Assembly (NCBI GenBank): GCA_937875035.1
Contig: CALNCF010000484.1
Coordinates: forward strand, 1 to 14,524
Reading direction: 5' to 3'
Length of the DNA: 14,524 bases
DNA from: an uncultured Sphingobacteriaceae bacterium
GTDB lineage: Bacteria > Bacteroidota > Bacteroidia > Sphingobacteriales > Sphingobacteriaceae
This document shows, in pieces, positions 8,860-14,524 of this stretch (within the stretch, counting starts at the first letter, position 1; every line of letters starts with the position of its first letter). Both the position numbers and the translations under genes were made by a program. The notes beneath the pieces were generated by a model. It worked only from the letters and a program-made list of their open reading frames with translations. It was not told where the DNA came from and did no database searches.

Positions 8860-9426
8860 TTGAGCACGATCGAGATCGCAGGCTTCCTGACGGCCTTAAC
8901 AGGGGTATACCTGACCATCCGGCAGAACCGTTTCTGCTGGCCCGTGAATATGCTGAGCGCGGCAATATACGCCTTCTTCTTTATGGAGATCAGGCTGTAT
9001 GCGGATGCCGTCCTGCAATTGTTCTTTATCGTGATGGGGGTATTCGGATGGATCAGCTGGAGCCGTAAAGCGGAGGAAGCCCCTTTAAGGGTGAGCCGTA
9101 TCCGGATGCGGGAATCGGTGCTCCTGTTCCTGGTGGCCATTTCGGTGATGCTGCTTTTAGGGTATCTCCTGTACCGGCATACCGATGCCTCGATCCCCTT
9201 CCTCGACAGCTTCTGCTTCGCGTTAAGCATCATAGCCACCTGGCTCGCTGCGCGAAAGATACTGGAGAGCTGGACCCTCTGGGTCATCACGGATGCTATC
9301 TATACGGGCATGTATCTTTACAAGGCCTCTTATCTCACCGCCTTGCTCTATTTGATCTTTATTGTATTGGCCGTATCAGGCTACAGGGAATGGAAAAGAA
9401 CGATCAGTCAGGTATCCTCAAAATAG
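8860..9426 (+). CDS. pnuC: PnuC-family transporter, probably a thiamine transporter (PnuT type)
   Basis: Inner-membrane facilitator of the PnuC family (nicotinamide riboside, riboflavin or thiamine carriers that rely on intracellular phosphorylation to trap the substrate). The 188 residues form about seven helices; family marks are LTIRQNRFCWPVNMLSAAIY, the segment EIRLYADAVLQLFFIVMG followed by FGWISW, and, in the second half, WTLWVITDAIYTGMYLYK with ALLYLIFIVLAVSGYREW. The start is TTG at 8860: an in-frame TGA lies nine bases upstream, and the next ATG would remove the essential first helix. The gene lies 31 bases after a TPP riboswitch, which by known comparative-genomic logic points to thiamine rather than nicotinamide riboside; substrate residues were not checked. 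It overlaps the next gene by 37 bases. Confidence 0.9.
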   Translation: MSTIEIAGFLTALTGVYLTIRQNRFCWPVNMLSAAIYAFFFMEIRLYADAVLQLFFIVMGVFGWISWSRKAEEAPLRVSRIRMRESVLLFLVAISVMLLLGYLLYRHTDASIPFLDSFCFALSIIATWLAARKILESWTLWVITDAIYTGMYLYKASYLTALLYLIFIVLAVSGYREWKRTISQVSSK

Positions 9427-9953
9427 CGGTCATAGGCCCCGAGTCGACCGGTAAGTCCATGCTTTCAGAGCAGCTGGCAGGTCATTACCATACCCTTTGG
9501 GTACCCGAGTTCGCGCGGTCCTATTGTACGGCCCTCGACCGGGAATGCACCCTCGAAGACGAGATCAATATGTTCCACGGACAGCTTGCTTCGGAAGAAC
9601 GTGCGCTGGCACAGCTGGCAGCCCGCAGGGACGCACGGCCACGGGTGCCGCTCATCTGCGATACCACCATCGTAACCGTGAAGGTATGGTGCGAATACGT
9701 GTTCGGCTTCTGTCCTCCCGAAGTAGAAAAGGAATACCGGGAACGGAGCTACGACCTGTACCTGCTGATGGATATCGACCTGCCCTGGCAGGAAGACCCC
9801 CTGCGTAACTTCCCCGATAAGCAGTCCTTCTTCCTCGAATGGTATACCCGCCTGATGCAGGAAAAGAATGCTGTGTACGCCGTCGTATCAGGACAGGGCG
9901 AAGCGCGCCTGCGATCGGCCATTACGGCCATAGATGATTTTATGCGATCTTAA
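9390..9953 (+). CDS. NadR-like P-loop ATPase/kinase (AAA_28), candidate vitamin kinase of the TPP-regulated operon
   Basis: Cytosolic P-loop protein of 187 residues resembling the ribosylnicotinamide-kinase domain of NadR, without the nucleotidylyltransferase domain. Visible are Walker A GPESTGKS (16-23), the PEFAR motif about residue 39 typical of NadR-like kinases, a strand ending in CDTT (90-93) in the position of the second acidic motif, and the lid-like DIDLPWQEDPLRNFPD (128-143), comparable to D.PW..D..R in NadR. The ATG at 9390 lies inside the transporter gene (37-base overlap), so the two are co-translated and under the same TPP riboswitch. NadR-type kinases phosphorylate nicotinamide riboside; here the regulation suggests thiamine or a thiamine precursor as the substrate, which is inference. 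The stop overlaps the stop of the convergent GNAT gene. Confidence 0.88.
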   Translation: MEKNDQSGILKIAVIGPESTGKSMLSEQLAGHYHTLWVPEFARSYCTALDRECTLEDEINMFHGQLASEERALAQLAARRDARPRVPLICDTTIVTVKVWCEYVFGFCPPEVEKEYRERSYDLYLLMDIDLPWQEDPLRNFPDKQSFFLEWYTRLMQEKNAVYAVVSGQGEARLRSAITAIDDFMRS

Positions 9954-10376
9954 TCGCGTTTCATCTGCATGAAATTTTTCGGATCCTGGATAGGCACATA
10001 GCCCAGCTTCTTATACAGGCCATGCGCATCGCGGGTTCCGAGCAGCCAGCGTTTCACATGCTCCAGCGCAGGATCCTCCAGCATGCTGTTCAGCAGGAAC
10101 AGGGACAGGCCCCTACCCCGGTATTTTTCCAGGACGAACACATCTGCCAGGTACCCGACCCGGCCGAAATCGGTGATCACGCGCGAAGCCGATCTGCTTA
10201 TCGCCCGAGTACAAGCCAAAGCAATATGAATTCTTCAGGGAGATCTTCAGGTTCTTTTTCGTAACGATCTGCCCCCAGTACGACCTGGAAATAAAATCGT
10301 AGATCACATCGAACTGCAGCTTCTTAGGGTCGTTGCTCACGAGGTACGTTCTCTTTTTTCGTTCAAAAAGTTTCAT
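9950..10376 (-). pseudogene. GNAT family N-acetyltransferase, disrupted by a 2-base frameshift
   Basis: Acetyl-CoA-dependent N-acetyltransferase of the small GNAT type, substrate unknown. The N-terminal part from the ATG at 10376 (MKLFERKKR...FISRSYWGQIV...GLYSGDKQIGFAR) and the C-terminal part (RVITDFGRVGYLADVFVLEK, then YRGRGLSLFLLN...LLGTRDAHGLYKKLGY) lie in different frames that meet at the CG run 10180-10185. Adding one CG unit restores GFARVITDFGRVGYLADVFV, exactly the pattern of this family including the acetyl-CoA loop YRGRGLS. A contracted dinucleotide repeat is therefore the simplest explanation, whether in the genome or in the sequence. The intact protein would be about 142 residues. 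The gene follows the EamA transporter by 40 bases, likely in one operon, and its stop overlaps that of the convergent kinase gene. Confidence 0.85.
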
Positions 10377-10416
10377 AGGTTTTTTTAATGAATAAGAAGA
10401 GTTGTAAAAACGTTTT

Positions 10417-11337
10417 TTATCGCTGGTTATTTTTTTCAGGAACGATCTTCTCAACGGCCGGTTTACGGTTAGACAGGTATACACCCAGCAGGATCGCACC
10501 CATGCCGATCACGTGGACCATACCCATAGGCTCTCCGTCAATCACACCCCAGAACAGCGCCACGATCGGGATCAGGTAGGTAACCGACGAGGCCATGACC
10601 GGGTTGGTAAGCTGCACCAGCTTGTTGAACAAGACCAGCGAAACAGCCGTACCGAAAAGTGCCAGTATGATAATATATCCCAGGGCATGAATGCTTTCGG
10701 GTCCCGCGTTCACACGGGTCATAAAATCGGTATGCATGAACAGGTAATAGCCGAATAGCGGCCCGATAAAGAGCAGCACCATCGACGAGATGGCCATGGC
10801 CGGCAGAGCGCCCAGGAAATTCTTAATGAGATTCACGCTCCAGGCGTAGCACACCGTTGCGATCAGGATATACAGGCCGTAGAAATAATTAGGTTCCATG
10901 CTGCCGTTCGCCCGGAGCAGGATGAGCGCGACCGCTCCCGATAATCCCAGGAAAACACCCAGTACCCGTTGCGCCGAAAAGCGTTGCTTGAAGAACAGCG
11001 CCGCGACGATAAGCGTAAAGATAGGAGTTAAACAGTTGAGCACACCCGCGGTCGAGCTGTTAAGCTTCGTTTGGGCCGTCGCGAAAAGCAAGGCCGGAGC
11101 CCCGTTCCCCAGCAATCCCACGATCGTGATCATGCCCCAGTAGTTAAGCGGTACATGGCGGATATGACGAATGGTAAAGGGAAACAGGAAAATAAAGGAG
11201 AAGAACATGCGCATGGTAGCCACCTGCGCGGCGCTGTACACCTTTAAGCCGTTTTTCATCAGGATGAAAGAGCTGCCCCAGATCACGGCTAACAGCACAA
11301 AAAGGAGCAGGGGCAGGAAGGTCTTTTGCTTAAGCAT
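10417..11337 (-). CDS. EamA family (DMT superfamily) transporter
   Basis: Ten-helix inner-membrane transporter of 306 residues; substrate unknown, likely an exporter of small metabolites. The two EamA repeats are visible: the first from LLLFVLLAVIWGSSFILMKN (with the WGSS motif) to LGVFLGLSGAVALILL, the second from YGLYILIATVCYAWSVNLIK to VIGMGAILLGVYLSN, with the conserved LNCLTPIFTLIVAALFF and SSVTYLIPIVALFWGVIDGE segments closing each half. The C-terminus is a short basic tail. It is intact, unlike the transporter at the left edge, and belongs to a different branch of the superfamily. It is the first gene of a probable two-gene unit with the GNAT gene and diverges from recG. Confidence 0.93.
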   Translation of the reverse strand: MLKQKTFLPLLLFVLLAVIWGSSFILMKNGLKVYSAAQVATMRMFFSFIFLFPFTIRHIRHVPLNYWGMITIVGLLGNGAPALLFATAQTKLNSSTAGVLNCLTPIFTLIVAALFFKQRFSAQRVLGVFLGLSGAVALILLRANGSMEPNYFYGLYILIATVCYAWSVNLIKNFLGALPAMAISSMVLLFIGPLFGYYLFMHTDFMTRVNAGPESIHALGYIIILALFGTAVSLVLFNKLVQLTNPVMASSVTYLIPIVALFWGVIDGEPMGMVHVIGMGAILLGVYLSNRKPAVEKIVPEKNNQR

Positions 11338-11359
11338 GAAAGCACGCTGATTTTCCCCG

Positions 11360-11367
11360 CAATATTA
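11360..11367 (-). promoter_or_regulatory. Possible -7 element of the EamA-GNAT unit
   Basis: Minus strand TAATATTG has one mismatch to TAnnTTTG and lies 22 bases before the ATG at 11337. The 92-base divergent gap to recG also holds TATTTTTA (11404-11411, plus strand), a weaker candidate for recG. Confidence 0.3.
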
Positions 11368-11429
11368 CATATATTTCTTTAGAGCAGCTCCGGAATAAAT
11401 TCCTATTTTTAAGACTTTTTATCAGGTAG

Positions 11430-13532
11430 ATGAGTAATTTTTTCGATACTCCCATAGAATATCTCAAAGGCGTTGGTCCGGCAAAGGCCGATGTGCTTCG
11501 CAAGGAGCTGAATATTCATACCTACGGAGATATGCTCAGCCACTACCCCTTCCGCTATGTCGACAAGACCCGCTTTTACAAGATCCGCGAGGTCACGCCC
11601 GAATTGCCGTATATCCAGTTCAAAGCTAAGCTGGTCGATAAAGGAGTAGTAGGCGAACGCCAGGGTAAACGGCTGGTGGCTACCTTCCGCGACGATACCG
11701 GGCAGATGGAGCTTGTATGGTTCCAGGGTTTGCGGTGGATCGACAAGATGCTGATCCCCGGTGCCGATTACGTGGTGTTCGGCAAGCCGAATTACTACGG
11801 ATCGAAAGCCAATATCGTACACCCCGAGATCGAGCTGCTGAAGGACCATCGCGATGAGCTCGCCACCTCCCTGCAGCCCGTATATAACACCACCGAAAAG
11901 CTCAGGAGCTTCTTTCTCGACAGCAAGGGGATCATGAAGGTGCAGCGTCAGCTCCTGTCGGCGGCCTATGCTGATATCCGGGAGAACCTGCCCCTGCAAG
12001 TGATCGAAAAGTATAAAATGCTTTCGAGGAAAGACGCCCTGATGCAGATCCACTTCCCGGCAGATGCCCGTATGCTGCAACGCGCCGAAGCGCGCCTGAA
12101 ATTCGAAGAGCTGTTCCTGATCCAGTATAAATTATTACGCAACCAGAAAGAACGTAAGCTGAAATCGAAGGGCTTTATGCTCCCGAGGGTAGGCACGCAT
12201 TTCAACGCGTTCTATAAAGAAAAGCTGCCTTTCGAATTGACGGATGCGCAGAAACGTGTGCTGCGCGAGATCCGGCAGGACACCGTGACCGGCTTCCAGA
12301 TGAACCGCCTGTTGCAGGGCGATGTGGGCAGCGGGAAGACCATCGTGGCCCTGCTCACCATGCTGCTGGCAAACGACAACGGATTCCAGGCCTGCCTGAT
12401 GGCGCCGACCGAAATATTGGCCCGGCAGCACTTCGATTCCCTCACGGAATTGCTCGAAGGTTTGCCCGCGAATATCCGCCTGCTTACCGGTTCCTCGCGC
12501 TCCAAACACCGCCGCGAATTACAGGAACAATTAGCTGATGGTTCGGTGGATATTTTAGTGGGTACGCATGCCCTGATCGAAGATGCCGTGAAATTCAAAA
12601 ACCTCGGCATGGTGGTGATTGATGAGCAGCACCGCTTTGGTGTGGAGCAGCGCGCGAAGCTATGGAAGAAGAACATCAACCCGCCGCATGTATTGGTGAT
12701 GACCGCCACCCCGATCCCGCGTACCCTGGCCATGACCCTGTATGGCGACCTCGACATCTCGGTGATCGATGAATTGCCCAAAGGCCGTAAGCCCATACAG
12801 ACCATTCATCAGTATGATTCGCAGCGCCTGCGGCTCTTCAAGTTCTTATCCGAAGAGATCGGAAAGGGCAGGCAGGTGTACATCGTATACCCCCTGATCA
12901 AAGAATCGGAGAAGCTCGACCTGAAAGACCTCGAAGATGGTTATGAAAGCATAGTGCGTGCGTTCCCCCGCCCGGAGTACCAGGTAAGCGTGGTGCACGG
13001 ACAGATGAAAGCTGCCGATAAGGATATCGAGATGAAGCAGTTCGTGGAAGGTAAGACACACATTATGGTGGCCACTACCGTGATCGAAGTAGGAGTGAAT
13101 GTACCGAATGCATCGGTCATGGTGATCGAGAATGCCGAGCGTTTCGGACTCTCACAGCTGCACCAGCTTCGGGGCCGCGTAGGCCGGGGCGCGGAGCAAT
13201 CCTACTGCGTGCTCATGAGCAGCCACAAGCTTTCTTCCGATGCAAAGGTGCGTATCGAAACCATGGTACGGACCAACAACGGCTTCGAGATTGCCGAAAT
13301 AGATCTGCAGCTTCGCGGCCCCGGAGATCTGCAGGGAACCCAGCAGAGCGGTGTGCTCGACCTGCACCTGGCCGATCTGGCCAAGGATCAGCGCATTTTA
13401 CAGGAAGCAAGAGCCTGCGTGCAGGAGCTGATTGAAGACGATGTGAACCTCGACAAGCCGGAGAACCTTCCCCTGAAAAATTATTTGAAGAGTACCGCCA
13501 AACGTTCCTATAATTGGGAACGCATTTCCTGA
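11430..13532 (+). CDS. recG: ATP-dependent DNA helicase RecG
   Basis: RecG is a double-stranded-DNA translocase that regresses stalled replication forks and processes branched recombination intermediates. The 700-residue protein, close to the family length, has the N-terminal wedge region with an OB fold (about 1-250; IEYLKGVGPAKADVLRKELN is the helix-hairpin-like start), then the superfamily 2 motor: Walker A GDVGSGKT (297-304), Walker B box DEQH (398-401), motif III TATPIPRT (425-432), and motif VI QLRGRVGRG (579-587). The C-terminal part after about 610 (LQLRGPGDLQGTQQSG) is the TRG/wedge-coupling region conserved in RecG. Nothing is missing. The ATG at 11430 gives the standard start. The gene converges with the toxin gene, leaving only 16 bases between their stop codons. 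Confidence 0.98.
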   Translation: MSNFFDTPIEYLKGVGPAKADVLRKELNIHTYGDMLSHYPFRYVDKTRFYKIREVTPELPYIQFKAKLVDKGVVGERQGKRLVATFRDDTGQMELVWFQGLRWIDKMLIPGADYVVFGKPNYYGSKANIVHPEIELLKDHRDELATSLQPVYNTTEKLRSFFLDSKGIMKVQRQLLSAAYADIRENLPLQVIEKYKMLSRKDALMQIHFPADARMLQRAEARLKFEELFLIQYKLLRNQKERKLKSKGFMLPRVGTHFNAFYKEKLPFELTDAQKRVLREIRQDTVTGFQMNRLLQGDVGSGKTIVALLTMLLANDNGFQACLMAPTEILARQHFDSLTELLEGLPANIRLLTGSSRSKHRRELQEQLADGSVDILVGTHALIEDAVKFKNLGMVVIDEQHRFGVEQRAKLWKKNINPPHVLVMTATPIPRTLAMTLYGDLDISVIDELPKGRKPIQTIHQYDSQRLRLFKFLSEEIGKGRQVYIVYPLIKESEKLDLKDLEDGYESIVRAFPRPEYQVSVVHGQMKAADKDIEMKQFVEGKTHIMVATTVIEVGVNVPNASVMVIENAERFGLSQLHQLRGRVGRGAEQSYCVLMSSHKLSSDAKVRIETMVRTNNGFEIAEIDLQLRGPGDLQGTQQSGVLDLHLADLAKDQRILQEARACVQELIEDDVNLDKPENLPLKNYLKSTAKRSYNWERIS

Positions 13533-13548
13533 AACCTTCATTTTTTGT

Positions 13549-13893
13549 TCATTTAAAATGAGCGGTTATTCTTTTTTTGTCCTCGTTACCCTTGTCGTTC
13601 TTATGATATAATTCAATGAATGTAATTTTTGGTTCATCAGGAAAATAAGCGTAGATCAATCTCAATCCTGAATTTACCCCTTTACCCTTTAACGCCTTAG
13701 AGGCAATTTTCCTAACCTTGATGATACAGGTTTCCAGGTTCAGGTTATCTATACGAAAACTAAACGGCGGCCTTTCATCAGGTGTAACTTCCAACACCTT
13801 TTTAACCACATCTAAATCTTCATTTAGTGTTCGGTATTTTTTCAAAAGGTTTTTCAGGTCCTTGTTAAATTCAGCTAACTCATCAAAGGTCAT
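13549..13893 (-). CDS. RelE-like toxin of a type II toxin-antitoxin pair
   Basis: Probable ribosome-dependent mRNA interferase or relative, 114 residues. The pattern fits RelE/YafQ/HigB-like toxins: an N-terminal helical hairpin (FNKDLKNLLKKYRTLNEDLD), then a beta-sheet core with TCIIKVRKIASKALKGKGVN, SGLRLIYAYF and KITFIELYHK, and a basic, charged C-terminus NDKGNEDKKRI. Conserved Lys and Arg residues in the core are typical of the family, but the catalytic set was not verified. Its ATG overlaps the antitoxin stop (ATGA, 13890-13893), the classic coupled arrangement, here with the antitoxin first. G+C is low (20 of 60 bases at 13561-13620), unlike recG next door, which suggests horizontal gain. 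A non-toxic RelE-fold protein is possible but less likely in this pairing. Confidence 0.82.
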   Translation of the reverse strand: MTFDELAEFNKDLKNLLKKYRTLNEDLDVVKKVLEVTPDERPPFSFRIDNLNLETCIIKVRKIASKALKGKGVNSGLRLIYAYFPDEPKITFIELYHKNDKGNEDKKRITAHFK

Positions 13894-14524
13894 TGTTCTT
13901 CAATTTCATCTCCGTAGTTTCTTACAGAGAAAGGAGCATCTCTATAAAAAGCTAACTCATAATTGATTTCTTCTCCTTCTTTGGAAGCAAGCCAGGGCAT
14001 ATCTTTATGAGAGTAGTTGCTGATTGCAGCAGCAGACCAATCGCTAAACTGTTCAATGACCTTGTCAATTACTTCTTTTTCTGCACCGTTAATGGTTTTT
14101 AGATCTGCCGAAACCAAAGGAATATACCTTGTTTGAACCTTATCAAAATATGGAACCTTTATCCTTTCGATTTCATTACCATCAATCATTTGATTGATGA
14201 TTGCGTCTAATTTTTGTGGAACAGGTCCAAATGGTAATTTGCGATACTTAGCTCCTGTTAAATGTTCCTCATATAATTCATAATAGTTGAAGTCAGAGAA
14301 ATAGAGCAGCTTATAAAGAACAGTTTCACCAACATTAGGCTTGCCTGCACACCGTTCAAGAATGTACAGTAAAACATTTTTAAACTTACTGATATGTAGT
14401 GTTGGCACAGAAATCCGTTCTTCTTCTTTCCTTACTTTTTCTTCTTCTTCCCCTTCAACTTCCCGATTTGTTGAAAAATCTTTAGACATAAAATCGTCTA
14501 ATGAAAATTCTAATACAAAAGATA
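13890..14524 (-). CDS. Panacea-domain (SocA-like, DUF4065) antitoxin, 5' end cut by the window edge
   Basis: Antitoxin of the pair. The Panacea/SocA-like domain spans from about SVPTLHISKFKNVLLYILER to the C-terminus; its marks are TVLYKLLYFSDFNYYELYEE, GAKYRKLPFGPVP with the conserved GPVP turn, and the C-terminal SHKDMPW segment. The ATG at 14489 would give 199 residues, but the frame stays open to the edge of the window and reads SFVLEFSLDDF before that methionine. This resembles the last helix of an XRE-type helix-turn-helix domain (..L..SLDDFL), so the true start probably lies outside and the antitoxin is likely an HTH-Panacea fusion able to bind its own promoter. A very acidic, low-complexity linker (EGEEEEKVRKEEE) joins the two parts. 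The composition is AT-rich. The Panacea assignment is from recalled family patterns. Confidence 0.82.
   Translation of the reverse strand, partial: SFVLEFSLDDFMSKDFSTNREVEGEEEEKVRKEEERISVPTLHISKFKNVLLYILERCAGKPNVGETVLYKLLYFSDFNYYELYEEHLTGAKYRKLPFGPVPQKLDAIINQMIDGNEIERIKVPYFDKVQTRYIPLVSADLKTINGAEKEVIDKVIEQFSDWSAAAISNYSHKDMPWLASKEGEEINYELAFYRDAPFSVRNYGDEIEEQ

Noticed and set aside
8841..9290. 149-codon minus-strand reading frame opposite the PnuC gene
   Set aside because: No family resemblance; the plus-strand frame has clear PnuC motifs and a riboswitch in front.
9390..9953. Annotation as a bifunctional NadR (NMN adenylyltransferase plus kinase)
   Set aside because: Only the P-loop kinase part is present; there is no nucleotidylyltransferase HxGH motif and no HTH domain.
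11409..12080. Long reading frame (223 codons) on the minus strand inside recG
   Set aside because: It lies antisense to the strongly conserved recG; the protein has no recognisable family pattern and the frame is explained by recG codon composition.
13549..13561. Short AT-rich palindrome between recG and the toxin gene (TCATTT/AAATGA)
   Set aside because: Six-base AT-only arms with a one-base centre cannot form a stable hairpin and there is no GC stem; not called as a terminator.

Overview
The window looks like a chromosomal segment of a member of the Bacteroidota, most likely of the Chitinophaga/Sphingobacterium side of the phylum. The evidence is the gene families (a DUF6728-type mini-protein, a DUF4920 lipoprotein, a short CarB, a NadR-like ATPase beside a PnuC transporter). 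In addition, the Bacteroidota-type -7 promoter element TAnnTTTG stands exactly or nearly 15-40 bases in front of most transcription units, and Shine-Dalgarno sequences are weak. G+C is high in the housekeeping genes (39 of 60 bases in 12301-12360) and drops sharply at the right end (21 of 60 in 13921-13980).

Layout. 1-1450, minus strand: an EamA/RarD-type transporter cut by the left edge (with an apparent frameshift close to that edge), translationally coupled to ridA, and a separate 50-codon membrane mini-protein. 1575-2867, plus: a Xaa-Pro aminopeptidase (pepP) ending in a clear terminator. 2925-3629, minus: a secreted outer-membrane beta-barrel protein, divergent from radA (3734-5107, plus). 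5174-5698, plus: a DUF4920 lipoprotein, ending in a bidirectional terminator shared with carB (5757-8570, minus). carB is divergent from a TPP-riboswitch-controlled pair, a PnuC-family transporter and a NadR-like P-loop kinase (8731-9953, plus). 9950-11337, minus: a frameshifted GNAT acetyltransferase behind a second EamA transporter. 11430-13532, plus: recG. 13549-14524, minus: an AT-rich toxin-antitoxin pair, a RelE-like toxin and a Panacea-domain antitoxin that runs off the right edge.

How the genes relate. Most are independent housekeeping functions (peptide turnover, DNA repair by RadA and RecG, carbamoyl phosphate synthesis, enamine detoxification). Two modules stand out. The first is the thiamine-sensing riboswitch with transporter and P-loop kinase, readable as an import-and-phosphorylate route for thiamine in which the kinase is not one of the usual thiamine kinase families. 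The second is the antitoxin-toxin pair of foreign-looking composition just after recG, whose antitoxin seems to carry the tail of an N-terminal XRE-type DNA-binding domain lying mostly outside the window. No rRNA, tRNA, insertion sequence or CRISPR array was seen. No stretch longer than 300 bases lacks a feature; the longest gene-poor stretch (8571-8859) holds two divergent promoters and the riboswitch.
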